Shown piece after piece: positions 25,401-36,846 of a DNA stretch of 64,000 bases (its first letter is position 1; the number at the start of each line of letters is the position of its first letter). A program made the position numbers and the translations under genes. The notes below the pieces were generated by a model. That model ran no database searches, was not told the DNA's origin, and saw only the letters and a list, made by a program, of their open reading frames with translations. This stretch comes from Cyrtodaria siliqua. Its lineage: Eukaryota > Mollusca > Bivalvia > Adapedonta > Hiatellidae. The DNA lies in assembly GCA_037043455.1 (NCBI GenBank), contig JAWPHD010004482.1, forward strand, positions 1 to 64,000, written 5' to 3'.

Positions 25401-27195
25401 ACGTAGTTCATTACTTTGGCTGTATTTAATTTATTTGGTTGTATTTTTCACTTCTAAAATATCCTGTCGGCCTGTACTTCCGAGAAAACCAACGTGATGC
25501 ATGACTGCTATTTTATAGATATTTTGGTATAAAAATAATCATGTATTGTATGAAACTAAGAATAATGCCTACTGATATCTTAAGAAATGTTCTTTATTTA
25601 AACTAAAATTACGTTGCCTATTGGCGCATCATAGAATGTTGCATGCGGTAATGTGTATCGTATTTCAGACACTATATATCTGCAGCACTTTGAAGGAAAT
25701 ACCCTGCATTAATTGTAAGACATGCGTATTCATATCGCACTGATATCGTTTATGTCATATTTCTGCAGGAAATATTCGAATGTATGTAACTTACGAATTC
25801 TACCATAAAATATGTTTAAAAAATCACCCTCTGGCGTTATCTCTATTTCATCATTATCTTCGTCATGTATGGTATCTATTTTCTACCTTGATTCAGAGTG
25901 TTCAGTTTTATATTGGGATAGTGCAGACTAGCAATAACTGTGTTTTATATTGGGATAGTGCAGACTATCAATAACTGTATTTTTATTTCACGATAAGTCA
26001 TAATCATTGACATGCTGTCAAAAAATTGCCTATTTTGGGGCGAATAGTCAGACGAGTACATGATTCCCTGATATTATCTGATTTATAGATGTGCGCCGCC
26101 AAGGCAAACATTTGCTGGGGTCTCATCGTAGTTTATATACATGTATGTACTTTTGTTTATTGCTAGTTTTCGATCGCAGATGAAGAGATTGGGTAGAAAA
26201 TTGTATCTATTATATATTGTGGATGTCACTTAAAAGTGGATAGGTTTAACGGCTGTACATTGAATTAATCTAAAACATTATTGCTTATAGTTTTTGTAAC
26301 GACATTCATAAGTTATTATTTATAGCTATTGTAAACAGAAATGAGTAAACATGTCCTCATGCATTATATATTGAAGCTTACTAGACATAATGATGATTTC
26401 TCGGTATGAATAAATGTTAGTTGGATATTTCTGTTTTGGCGTTCCCTAAATGTGCAAAATATGTGTTGAGTTTTCAGATATCCTTATATCTAAAAGACCT
26501 GTACCTTGCATACACGCAAAACCCACTTTAAGAAAGCTATGGTGGTTCAGGGTCGTAGTTGTTGACTTGCCTTTGTCAATGGCGGACATTCTGGATTGCC
26601 ATAATTTATGTCGACCGACTTTAAAATGAACCCCGAGATTAGCCAGGGTGGAGTTCTAGCATCAAGGTTATTCAACCTAGTGTTCCTAGAATGTCCTTAT
26701 GTTATAAGTCTTCTTAAACTTTAAAAACAACTGTCGAGAAAGCAAACGATATTTTGTTTTGTAATCAAGCTGGTGACCCGCCAGCTGGATTTCAAAACAA
26801 AACGAATACAACTGTATTGATTAAATTATTCATGAAGATATATTGGAAAGTAATTTTAATTTACTTGCAGATAAACAAATACTGCAGAGAGCATTCTGAT
26901 TGTTTAACCTATTCAAATGACAATACCGCTTATATTACCTTAAACATGTACACAAACTAAAAGAAATGTTACCCAGGTGTTATCTTAAAAACTTTCAAGG
27001 TTGTTTAAAACGCCTAGTTAACCTCTATGAATTCGTTAAAAAGAACGTACGCAAGAGTATGATGACATGATAGAGATATCAATCGTCTGCATTCATATTT
27101 TTATCTTAGTCTACTACAAAGAATAAACTGTCTTAAAATGCAAAATGTATATGCAAGTAAAAGTGTAGGCTTAAATAACCCGAAACATCCATTTT

Positions 27196-28069
27196 ATTAC
27201 CGTTTATAGACAAAGTGTTGGTATCCCTATGGGTACGAACTGTGCATCCCTTGTCGCAGATTAGTTTTTATATTGCTACTAAAGAGATTTCATGATGGGT
27301 CTTTCATCAGATACCCAGGAAGATGTTATTGAGGCATTTAATGACACCTCTCGGTATCTGGATGACATATTAAACATTGACAACTTTCTTTTCTACTATG
27401 GTTAATAATATACCGGTATACCCTAAAGAACTTCAACTTAACAAAGCTAATGTTTCTGATACAAACTGATACTATATGACAAGAGAGACGATTTTAATTT
27501 TGATATTGTTAATTATCCCCATTTAGATGGGGATGTTCCCCCGAGCAACTTCTTATGGGGTCTATGTGTCTCAACTTATTCGTTTTTCTAGAGCTTGTAC
27601 TCGAGTTGAGGATATATATTGTATAACTAAAAATACACATCTATGAGGGTTACCGTTACCACAAACTTCGTAAAACCTTTGCAAAATTGTATTATCGTAA
27701 CCCTATCAATTAGGGTTACCATTACCATAAACTTCGTAAAACCTTTGCAAAACTGTAGTATCGTAACCCTGATCTTCTGTCCAAATATAAAAGTAATTTA
27801 AGAACTCTTCTGCGACAAGGACTATTACAACCTGACTTCTATGGTGATGTGATTGACAAATTTCGTAAGATCCTTGATCATGATCACTTTTATACTAACT
27901 TTGTTAAACTTCTTAAAAGGTTTATCAAAAGAGGTTATGACCCTATCATTTTGCAACGCACTGCAAGCTTGGTGGTGGACCCATTTACAGTTCGCCACTT
28001 TGCTTTCCTCTTTAATTGTGCGATGTCCGGACAGGCTGAGGACTCTATGATGACGTATACTTAAATCCC
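27196..28069 (+). pseudogene. RT retroelement copy in U2, disabled
   Basis: Very close to the U1 copy: the same lost SFLDL segment and the same internal duplication (27645-27770). It shows YRQSVGIPMGTNC, RYLDDILNID, and then the C-terminal frame 27849-28064 with KRFIKRGYDPIILQRTASLV and a terminal CAMSGQAEDSMMTYT. It has a stop after the first palm motif region and frameshifts. It is not functional. The intact C-terminal frame is inherited decay in progress and not evidence of selection. Confidence 0.75.
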
Positions 28070-28680
28070 AAAAGGACGGTGATGTTTGATGTTTGTCTGC
28101 AGTCTTGTCTTGTCGTGCCCTCAATGGTTTATTCGCTTGTTGCTCTGGCTTCTGCCAAGTCACTGAGTACCTTCTTTTGTGGCTTTCTAGGCTATTGATT
28201 TTTGTATTTATATATACACGAGCATCTTTGTGTTTTACTTATATTGCCTATTAATGCTGCCTTGTTGGTTAGAGAATAGTTCATGGCGAGGACTTCTTTA
28301 TTTACTTTGTCCCGTTTTATTGGGTTGAAGTAGGGTAAGTGTGAGGTCTGGTGCACTCTAGAACCTGGTTTAACCACCAGCGGCCTTTTTTGCCACTGAC
28401 CGTTCCAAGGCGGTAGCCCTATTGTCAACCCGTTTGTGTTTGTGATGTCTTATTTGGCATTTTATTCATCTTTAAATTTGTTCTTTGTTTCTGTGTGGGT
28501 GTTTGTGATTGACTGTCGTCCTTGAATACTTCTTTTCCTGTTCGATTTTTATATCTATGTTTAAAGTTGTTCTTTGTTTCTGTGTGTGTTTGTGATTGAA
28601 TGCTACTTTTCGTGATTGACTCTTGTCCTTGAATGCTACTTTTCCTGTTCGATTTTTATATCTTTATTATAACTGATTAT
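28070..28680 (+). repeat. Conserved 3' tail of the RT element (U2)
   Basis: Same landmarks as the U1 tail (GCCACTGACCGTTCCAAGGC at about 28394). The terminal CTTGAATGCTACTTTTC segment is partly repeated. Confidence 0.75.
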
Positions 28681-28775
28681 TGTAGCAACATCATGCGAGC
28701 AATTTCTAAGGTGAATCTTATACAGTTTGCTTATGTAGTTATGTTCTTTTTTTCATAAAAATTGCATAAGCTATT

Positions 28776-28828
28776 AGCGTCAATACCGTCAATACCGTCA
28801 ATACAATACCGTCAATACCGTCAATACA
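28776..28828. repeat. 9-bp tandem repeat
   Basis: Five passes of CAATACCGT, with one interruption. The U1 equivalent (16800-16820) has one, so it expanded in U2 only. Confidence 0.85.
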
Positions 28829-29758
28829 AATTTATTGGAGCTCTGATGCGGTGAAGTATTATTTCTTTCTCGTGAAAATGGAAATACAAAAACAAGCTTA
28901 CTTACAAAGATAAAAGAACATATCAAACAGTTGTTTACGTTGCATGTTGTCTATTTCTTCAAATAATCAAACATCTCCAAATTGATATGTGTGATACCGA
29001 TCTGACATGACATGAAACAATAACAAGTAATACAAAAAAATGGTATATACGTATGTGTGGTTTAACAACAGGAAGTGTTCTCATTACCTTAGCTACGGCA
29101 TTCTGCATTACCTTGTCTTGGCTCAGATTTTCAAGTGCTGTGTAATCACGTTTTTCAGCATTACTTAGTTCTCCTGGGACACCTGTTGTTTTTGTAATAA
29201 ATGTCAGTGTTTTTTGCTGCTGGATACAGTGTTAGAAACACATTCGTAGAATATACAACGTCAGTGCCTTTTACTAGTTCATTAATCGAGGCTTAGAAAA
29301 TTAGGAATGTCGAGGTTCTGCCGAACTAGTCTTCCGATTTCATGTAGAGCCGAATAAACTTGAAGAGACAAGACAATGGTATAATATAACCACATTTTTC
29401 TGTTCTAGATATATATTAGAATATACAGAATGTTACGCTTGTCGTGGATGCCGCCGTGTTGTGGTTTCTTCTTGATAAAATGTCGTGCAATAAACGCCGA
29501 TGTATTCCGGATTGCTTATTTTCCGGATAACGAAATGTCACTGATATTGTTATTTGATAACCCCCTTGTCAGGTCGAACAGTGCCGGTATGTTAATGCCT
29601 AGCCAATATGCTTGAAATTACAAGACACGGATATATGATTCCATTTATCAAGATGATTATCCACATATCTCTGTGCGATTTAATAAATCCGAGTATTCTA
29701 CTTTTCTCTCTTGTTTGTATTTGTTGCTTTGAAAGGATATCCCATATTTGTTTTTTCA

Positions 29759-30244
29759 GGTATTATACCACTAATTATTTTTCCCATAGACACCAATGTT
29801 AAAGTGTCACATATTAATGATTTGCTGCAAATTCAACTCAAGTATGGTTAATGCAGCAGTGTAATGTTCATATAGAAAACTAATTTTCCACTTGAAAAAT
29901 CACCAGAAAAGGTGGGGTCACAAGACATGTAAGAAAGTTCTTGTTTGTTTACTAAACAGGTCAAGGGTACAGCTGTTTTCATTGATTGACTGTTTTCATT
30001 GCTCACAAAGTGTAAGCATAGAGTCGAAATTTCGAAAATGTTCATCAGTGATCCAGTAAAACTTATTAATACGCTTCTCATACATACAAGCACAAAATCG
30101 AATAGAAATGGGAAGTTTTCCGCCGCTACTTATAATGCCCGTTTTCATCAAAAAAGCAGTGAAAAAAGGAGGGATTACTTATTATTATAGGAACTACATC
30201 CGACTACACCTCGGAGGCTTACATGTAATTAGTGGTGGTAAACC
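29759..30244. mobile_element. 486-bp TIR element with TTCA target duplication
   Basis: The left end GGTATTATACCACTAATTA and the inverse of the right end, GGTTTACCACCACTAATTA, agree at 15 of 19 positions. It is flanked by TTCA at 29755-29758 and 30245-30248. U1 (17699) has a single TTCA at the uninterrupted site, so both the insertion and the 4-bp duplication are directly supported. It has no convincing coding frame. The GGTNTNNNACC end and TTCA duplication match the 457-bp element at 58995. Confidence 0.8.
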
Positions 30245-30539
30245 TTCATGGCATCTTATGACCTTCAATACACGAGGTATTCCACATTGCATACTATCCG
30301 AATGAAGCAAACTTCAGTAGATTGATATAGCACGGTTATTAGGGGACACCTTTGTCAGATCGAAAAGTACAAACCTGCACGATACATTTGATTACCAAAA
30401 TCTCCCATACTGTTTATTTGTTCGGGGTATTAAGTATTAAGCGATCATTTCGGCATCCATTAGGCCGCCTGTACCTGCATATAGACATGCTCTTGTGCAC
30501 AAAATTAGATGGAAGTATGTCAATATGTGTGATGTATCT

Positions 30540-30815
30540 AAGCAATGCGGTATGTCGCGCACTACGCGGCATGTCACGCATTATGCGGTTTGTCACGCAC
30601 TATGCGGTATGTCGCGGACTATACGGTATGTTGCGCAATATTCGGTATGTCGCTCTATATGCGGTATGTAGCGCATTATGCGGTATGTACCGCACTATGC
30701 GGTATGTCATGCACTAAGCGATATGTCGCGCTCTATGCAGTATGTCAAGCACTATGCGGTATGTTGCACACTATGCGGTATGTCGCGCACTATACGGAAT
30801 GTCGCGTACAAAAGC
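30540..30815. repeat. 19-bp minisatellite, long allele (U2)
   Basis: About 14 passes of a 19-bp unit near GCGGTATGTCGCGCACTAT with scattered changes. U1 and U3 hold four to five copies. Frames such as 30352-30717 and 30545-30832 are translations of this array. Confidence 0.85.
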
Positions 30816-31162
30816 GAAGCAGAACCTACTGACCATTGTCATTATTTAAGCAGTACAGTTTTGTACATGCTAATGCTAATGTTAGTTAGCTATGTCCGTG
30901 TCTGTCTACTTTGTAACTTTTATAATAATTAAGGGAACGTATGTTCCTGTGTAAAGTTTCCATATCTCAGCCGGATTGATTCTTGCTATTGTATACCACT
31001 GACATTATGAGCATCGACGTCGCCACATATATCTCAGCTTTTGAGCGATAATTTAAAAAGGGCCTATTGTTTCTGTTGAGATTTTCGAGGTTATTGTTGA
31101 TACGCGAGATATTTTGTCTGCATCCTATAAAACGTCACAGCACGTGTGTAAAACGAACACAT

Positions 31163-31846
31163 CCACCTGCTATCTTCACCGCGTGTACGTCGTTGAGTGG
31201 GCACTGATGAAATTCAGTTTGCTGAAAACTTCGAGCCGGAGCTGAGGTCGGATTGTGGCGTACCGTAACCACCAGTATCGAAGCCGAGGCCGAGAGCGAT
31301 TAGCAGACTGACTGTCATTAGACCGAGAGTGAAGGTGTCTCCTGCGTCCCATCACAGCACACATCATCTGATGTCTACAGATCCTGGAAGTCAGAAGTCC
31401 ACGGGCCGGAGCCGGAGCTTAGATATCACGGGACGCAACCATAATCCCGGGTATCGACGAGAAGGGCGAGGCCTACATTCGACAGGAGACCGAAGGGTAA
31501 CAGGACGTCGGGTGGTGTGTGCGGCGCAGGCGTCATAATGTGATGGGTGTGGCCCTCAAGGGGGATCGTTATGTAGCGGATCTAGCCAACACCACCTAGA
31601 CTTCATCCGGACGCCCCCCCCCCCCCCCCACACTTCACCGCCGCAGCGAAAACTACAGAGCGAAAGCGACAATTAGCAACATACGATCAACAGAGACGAC
31701 TACACAGCACCACAGCAGCACTAGATCAACCAACACACTCATCTAGAACAGTCCAGACTCTAATGTGCCCATCGCGGCAGGGCGACCTTGTCGTGTTTGT
31801 TGGTGGAGGGACTATAAACCTCTGAACTACACACACACACACACAC
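31163..31846 (+). mobile_element. Ty3/gypsy-like 3' end with 15-bp target duplication
   Basis: The insertion is flanked by GTAAAACGAACACAT at 31148-31162 and 31847-31861. U1 (18388) and U3 (49836) have one such site, so the boundaries are firm. The inserted DNA is clearly GC-richer than its surroundings. It holds about 400 bp of internal sequence, a purine-rich AAGGGGG tract at 31559-31564, a 260-bp LTR-like segment and a terminal run of CA repeats (31832-31846). A 15-bp duplication with a simple-repeat tail is typical of target-primed retroposition and not of an integrase, so this may be an LTR-element transcript inserted by LINE-type machinery. Confidence 0.65.
31572..31831 (+). repeat. LTR-like segment
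   Basis: Starts TGTAGCGGATCT and ends CTCTGAACTACA, so it has TGTAG/CTACA inverted ends. It follows a purine tract and contains an ACTATAAACC TATA-like motif near the end, plus a run of about 17 C at 31613-31629. The layout fits a 3' LTR; no second LTR is present in the window. Confidence 0.55.
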
Positions 31847-32992
31847 GTAAAACGAACACATATATAGCTTATCTGGTCTACTAGACACAAATCAGGTCCT
31901 TACTTCAAAGGTAGTAACAAGTATGGTCATAAGTTGTGTTCACATGTCGTAATCTATGCATATATAAGCAAATGTTCGGGTGGGGTGAAGATATAACAAT
32001 TATACGTTACACTTGATACAATTATTAGTTTATTAAGGCAATGTGTTGCGTAGGCATAAATAGTATTCAACGCCAAACAAACATGCACATAAATGTAGTG
32101 GTCTCTTTTGCTCTGTAACATTTAAACTGACTTACTTAGTACAGCACAAGATCTTGGCTTGCGAACTTAAAATCAAAGAGTTGAGATAAATTACTGAAGT
32201 AAGTTAACTCTCTGCGCTAAATGTTTTAAAAACTATGCACATAAACTATAATGGGTTATCGACATAGTATTACAAGTGTATGGATGTTGTACAATGCATT
32301 AGTGTTTTTTTCTAATGAAATATAATTATTTGACAATATTATTGAAACATGTACTGTAATACCAGGATTTAGGTTAAAGATGTTTTTGTTACATAGATAA
32401 TGTTTGATTTGTTTCGCTTTGACGAAGCATTTCTTTAATTTGTTTTAACAGTCGTGTTCTATATAACGTGTTAGCGGGGTTTATTATAGATAGGCGGTAA
32501 ACATTAACTTCGAACTCCCAGCGAGTATTCTCTGGTATTACAGTTAAAACCATTTACCGATATATTAATACTGTTGTTTCTACACATAATGGTTTAACCA
32601 ACTGGTATTGCACCTCCTACACTTGTCGCAATAATTGGGATTCGTATCTGCGGGGATTGATAATTATGAATTATTATTTCGTCTTTCTTGATGTTTGTCT
32701 TTAATCTTTTCTTGTCGTACCCTTAACGGTTTTGTTCTCTTGTTGCTCTGGCTTATGCCATGTTATTACTTTGTGGCTTGCTAGGCTTTTGATTTGTTAT
32801 GCCCCCGAAAAATTATAGTAATCGCACCGTCCGTCCGTCCGTCCGGATTCGGTCCGTCCGTCCGTCCGTCATTCCGAAGTTCGTGTCCGGACCGTAACTT
32901 CACAACCCTGCAGGGATTTTTAAATAACTTGGCACAAGTGATCACCATAACAAGACGATGTGTACCCCGCAAAACCCAGGTCGATACCTTCA

Positions 32993-33449
32993 GGTCTCAC
33001 ACCTCTATTATCTCCCTTGAAAGCTCACGGACCTAGAGACAAAAGGAAAACAGAAAATAATTCTAACTTTTTCTCTATTTTAGGCAATTTTTAATTTGAC
33101 AAAGAGGTTTTTCTTTGCTTCAGCATACATCTGCAGTGTAAAAGACTGATGATACAGAAAATCCCACGTTGATATGAAGTTGCATTCAAAATTCATAAGC
33201 ATTTGACCGAAGCACCACAAAGTCAGCTAGATAGTGTATGAATTTGGTATTTTTCATAGAGGTTGCATAAATATGAGCGAGGAAAAAAACCAACCTGGCT
33301 AATGTTTGTATTTTTTTGTTTTATTTTACAGATCTTAGCAGTCCTGAAGATATTAAATCAACAAGAAGGTCTGCTGGCACGTTTTGAAGGTCATGTGTTG
33401 GAAACAGCTATACAGTAACGCTATGTGAAATTAATTGTGGTGTGAGACC
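32993..33449 (+). repeat. 457-bp terminal repeat, left
   Basis: Has inverted ends GGTCTCACACC / GGTGTGAGACC. With flanks TTCA and TGAA the inverted match extends to 15 bp. A polypyrimidine-AG acceptor (ATTTTACAG, ending at 33331) precedes a 28-codon open stretch, ILAVLKILNQQEGLL and onward, with coiled-coil-like spacing. It ends at TAA, or at a weak GT donor at 33415. It differs from the right copy only at G/C in CAGTAACG/CAGTAACC. Confidence 0.85.
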
Positions 33450-33460
33450 TGAAGCAGCAC

Positions 33461-33975
33461 ATGGAATTTGTCAACAGTCAACAGAGTTTGCATCGTGATG
33501 CAGGTAAGGGACCCTGATTTGGCATTTTTTTAGAACTATTTTTGTGTCAGCATCATTTGCAATGGCAGCTGAGGATAATTTAGATTTTTTTAATAAATAT
33601 TTGATGATTTTGCAAGCCAAGATTGACTATGGCCATGCAAACAACTATCTCGGATGCATGTTTCGGGACGAGTCCCAATTTGGTGTGAAACAGACCGACT
33701 TTGGAAGTCCGAAATATGGCAGACAGCAAATAGTTTTGCCAGGTGGGGAGTCTACCAGCATGCATGCTCACAGACTAATGTATATTTGCACGCATCAGTT
33801 TTTTTCACCCCGTGAATCGGGAGTAATAGACGTTTCCCACCTCTGCCATAACTCATTGTGCATCAGGTCTGATCATCTTTCGTTGGAACCACCAGCTATC
33901 AACACCAGTCGCAAGAAATGCAAACTTAGCCATGTTTGCAGTGGTCATGGCCAGTACCAACATTGCTTATTTTAA
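33461..33975 (+). CDS. I-PpoI-like His-Me finger (HNH) homing-type endonuclease
   Basis: Predicted two-exon gene: ATG at 33461, exon to 33503 (CAG/GTAAGG donor), a 47-bp intron to 33550 (TGTGTCAG acceptor), then an open frame to the stop at 33973-33975, about 155 residues. Without splicing, an ATG at 33562 gives a 137-residue form. Numbering the open frame from 33544, the signature is complete: catalytic His99 in VSHLCHNSLC, metal-binding Asn120 in PPAIN, first zinc site Cys38, Cys101, Cys106, His111 and second site Cys126, Cys132, His135, Cys141. Spacing between ligands matches I-PpoI (163 residues) closely. The family makes site-specific double-strand breaks and is best known from mobile introns. 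Here it sits between two 457-bp repeats, only 11 bp from the left one. The nuclease call is strong; the splicing and the role in mobility are inference. Confidence 0.8.
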
Positions 33976-34166
33976 GGTTAGCTTTATTTCATAGTGGGGA
34001 TGACAGACAGACTTTATCACTGATTTGTTTTTACCCCACCCACCTTGAGTTATATGTGTTTGCTAATTTTATGCTTTGGCGTAGGATATGATTTTTTTGG
34101 TGTTGCAGATGTTCCCCAGAGGCATGGAATGATTCTAAAACAGTATGTTCTTCTTCTAACAGGTTG

Positions 34167-34858
34167 TTACTTACCATTTGCAAGATGAGGTGGTGAGGTG
34201 GGTGGGGAAGGTTGAAGCTCGTCTAACATGCCTTTCTTATATGTTGCAGATTCATGCTGTTCATCGTACTTGTTAAAGTTCGCGACACGTTTCATTTACC
34301 TTGCTGATTTGTACTTCTGTGTCCTTTGGCGGGTTCTGTCATACTCACTTTTCTTTTGCAGACGTTTCAGAGCTGTGAATGCCTTGGTTCGAGCTGGAAG
34401 TGGAACTCCCAGTGCCACCATCTTCGCCATGTTGGAGTCAGCGCGACCCTCATTTACTCGAAGACCTGCGCTAAACTTACGAGCTTTGGCATTTCGTGGG
34501 TAAGTCGTGTCTTTGGGATTTTATGTATTAAAGGCTCGGTTGATTGCTTCATTTTTGTTTGGTGTGCTCTGGAACCTAGTCTTCTTTAAACAGTCATCTC
34601 CAAGCCTCAACGATAATATCGCCTCTCTTAACAGTTTTCTGTCCTCAATCGACATGTCAAAATATTTTGCATTTCCTGGAATAAAGTCCATCTTCCAGTT
34701 GAATGGGGGCTTACCGGAGCACGCAAAAGAAAGTTTCGAGCAGGTTTCTCCGCATCTAAACCATGGAGATATTTCACACATTGATAAGAATGATATCTTT
34801 ACACGGTATTATATGTTTTGAATCATTCCAGTTCTCTTTCGGGTATCTGGCATTGATT
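34167..34858 (-). pseudogene. Transposase-like protein, C-terminal part
   Basis: One minus-strand frame stays protein-like for about 230 codons but is cut by three TAA codons (34809-34811, 34521-34523, 34296-34298). Recognisable stretches are FACSGKPPFNW, NAKYFDMSIEDRKLLREAI, TPNKNEAINRAFN, NPKDTTYPRNAKARKFSAGL and NMAKMVALGVPLPARTKAF, followed by a basic EYDRTRQRTQKYKSAR tail. I associate the NKxEAxNR ... PKxxxYxRNxxxR pattern with C-termini of large invertebrate transposon proteins, without being able to name the superfamily. A donor-like GTAAGT near 34173 and an acceptor TTTTAG near 34136 could extend it by one exon. It is convergent with the nuclease gene. The plus-strand frames over it are shadows. 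Confidence 0.5.
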
Positions 34859-34864
34859 TTTCTT

Positions 34865-35085
34865 TATTTGATATCTAATTGATATCTAGTTGATATCTAA
34901 AATGTATTGGATATCATTAATGTTCCACTATAAGATTTGTAAGTGTTTAATGAAGAAAGTGACATGACTGTTATGTTTTACATATTCATAAATGACCTTT
35001 CATTGTAAAAAAAATGGTCTTGATATCTGGATATCAAATATCTGATATCTCAATTTTTTATTTTTTTTTAGGTATCTAAAATGTT
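34865..35085. repeat. GATATC-rich stretch
   Basis: About eight GATATC or close variants (TTGATATCTAATTGATATC type) in 220 bp, upstream of the minus-strand pseudogene. No function can be assigned. Confidence 0.6.
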
Positions 35086-35224
35086 AACGGGTTCAATGGT
35101 TTACTCCACATGTGAAATATAGCGTCTGTTGTGGTTATATTAATTATTTAATTAAAGTTATCAGCATTCTTATTTCCGGTAACTGTTGAATATCATCTTT
35201 TTAGTGAAATTAAATATTTTTAGC

Positions 35225-36240
35225 TCTACTGATCCGTCCGTCCGTCTGTCTGTCCGTCCGTAAACTTTTTTTTGTAACGACTACTCCTCTGAAACTACAA
35301 GATGGATTTTCATGAAACTTTACAGAAATGTTGCCCATGATGTCTAGTTGATCCTAGCAATTCATGTTGATGTGAAATCCAAGATGGCCGCCAAAGCTAA
35401 AAATAGATTTTTAAAAAACAAGTTTGTAGCGACTACTTTTTTTTTTGAAAACTGTAAATGAGATATGGGACTTTTTCTGACATGTCGAAAATTATTTTGA
35501 TTCGACATTAAACATGGCTGCCAGCTGCCATCTTTGTTTGCATAGAGTTAAATAATAAAAACTACGCGACTACTCCTCTGAAACTACTTGACGAATTTTC
35601 ATGAAATGAAACTTCACAGGAATGTTGCTCTTGATGTCTAGTTGATCCAAGCAAAATATTTTAGGCCGGGCGGAAATTCAAGATGGCCACCACGGCTAAA
35701 AATAGATTAAAAATAAATAAATTGTAGCGACTACTTCCTGAAAACAAGAAGTGATATTGATATGGGACTTGTTCTAAAACGATCATGACATGAGGTTGGT
35801 CATTGTCGAAAATCATTTTCATTCAACGTTAAACATGGCTGCCGCGGCCATCTTTGTTTACATAGAGTTATAAGCTTGTAGCGACTACTCCTCTGAAACT
35901 ACATGACAGATTATCAAGAAACTTCACAGGAATGCTGATCTAGCTATCAGATACCTATCAGTAGAGATTTTAGGTCATTGTGGTCTTGTTTTTAGAATTT
36001 AATCTCGTTACCATGGAAACCGATTTCTTTTTTCTTATTTAGGTTACACTGGTTTATCAGTTATGGTACCAGCTCATAGAATAATATTATTTTAATCATA
36101 CTGTATTATAGCAGGTGACCTAATGGGATTATGGTGAAAATTTCATGAAGATTCAAGCAAAAATGGTGGAGTTATTACAAAAATACTATGTGGGGTATAA
36201 TCTCTTTATGTACTTTTATTTTGCAGCGAGCACTTGTGTA
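35225..36240 (+). repeat. TCCGTCCG-headed bivalve-type repeat
   Basis: Starts AGCTCTACTGATCCGTCCGT, then alternating blocks with GTAGCGACTACTCCTCTGAA, TTTTCATGAAACTTCACAGG and AAGATGGCCGCC, repeating roughly every 150-160 bp to about 35950. It ends near GCGAGCACTTGTGT. It is the same structural class as the element at 32799 but a different sequence family, and is nested inside the nuclease element. Confidence 0.6.
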
Positions 36241-36389
36241 ATAACAGCGATACACTGACTCCACAAATTTCAATTATTTCACTTCTGCATTTGATGGAAG
36301 CTTCCTTTTGGTCTTATTTTATAGGTATTGCATAGAGCTATTGTATGTATTGTTGTAAATGATATTGCTTAATTTTTTTTGGCTCTTCA

Positions 36390-36846
36390 GGTCTCACACC
36401 TCTATTATCTCCCTTGAAAGCTCACGGACCTAGAGACAAAAGGAAAACAGAAAATAATTCTAACTTTTTCTCTATTTTAGGCAATTTTTAATTTGACAAA
36501 GAGGTTTTTCTTTGCTTCAGCATACATCTGCAGTGTAAAAGACTGATGATACAGAAAATCCCACGTTGATATGAAGTTGCATTCAAAATTCATAAGCATT
36601 TGACCGAAGCACCACAAAGTCAGCTAGATAGTGTATGAATTTGGTATTTTTCATAGAGGTTGCATAAATATGAGCGAGGAAAAAAACCAACCTGGCTAAT
36701 GTTTGTATTTTTTTGTTTTATTTTACAGATCTTAGCAGTCCTGAAGATATTAAATCAACAAGAAGGTCTGCTGGCACGTTTTGAAGGTCATGTGTTGGAA
36801 ACAGCTATACAGTAACCCTATGTGAAATTAATTGTGGTGTGAGACC
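36390..36846 (+). repeat. 457-bp terminal repeat, right
   Basis: Same as the left copy apart from one base. It is preceded by TTCA and followed by TCAATGGTCAAGG of the interrupted tandem monomer. Confidence 0.85.

Larger units (their letters stand above)
13989..25742. repeat. Higher-order tandem unit U1
   Basis: Begins GATATCGTTTATGTCATATT, as do U2 (25743) and U3 (46451). Shared anchors in order include a GCTATGGTGGTTCAGGG block (14560), the RT copy (15226), AAGACACGGACATATCATT (17563), TTGTTCGGGGTATTAAGTA (17868), CAAGATCTTGGCTTGCGAAC (18738), GGTCAGTAGGTCAGTAGG (20097), the foldback element (20658) and CATACATTGTTTATAATATA (23467). The length is about 11.75 kb, close to the basic period. 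U1-specific features are a mariner remnant at 18950, a G-rich tract at 18539 and an insertion of about 460 bp near 24100-24560. Confidence 0.85.
32993..36846 (+). mobile_element. Composite element with 457-bp direct repeats and His-Me nuclease
   Basis: The 457-bp repeats at 32993-33449 and 36390-36846 lie in the same orientation and differ at one base by eye, enclosing 2.9 kb. The 5' flank is TTCA (32989-32992) and the 3' flank TCAA, so the duplication is TTCA with one T lost, or shorter. Neighbouring tandem monomers (for example CCGTACCTTAAAGGTCAAGG at 37006-37025) show the uninterrupted site. The interior holds a His-Me endonuclease gene, a minus-strand transposase-like pseudogene and a TCCGTCCG-headed repeat (35225-36240). 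One model is an LTR-like element; another is two TIR elements moving cargo between them. Confidence 0.7.

Noticed and set aside
30352..30932. Frames with repeating MRYVAHYAVC-like peptides
   Set aside because: They are translations of the 19-bp minisatellite, occur in all frames and have no counterpart of equal length in U1 or U3.
32781..33036. Two overlapping frames over the TCCGTCCG head
   Set aside because: Simple-sequence translation at the edge of the Helentron-type element.
33145..33180. Hammerhead-like words CTGATGA and GAAA within the 457-bp repeat
   Set aside because: Only four bases lie between them, so no stem II can form, and I found no matching stems I and III with a cleavage site. 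Worth noting because retrozymes have direct repeats, but not supported here.
34228..34821. Plus-strand frames with acceptor and donor signals
   Set aside because: The minus strand over the same stretch has much stronger protein character and a recognisable transposon-protein pattern, so the plus frames are shadows.
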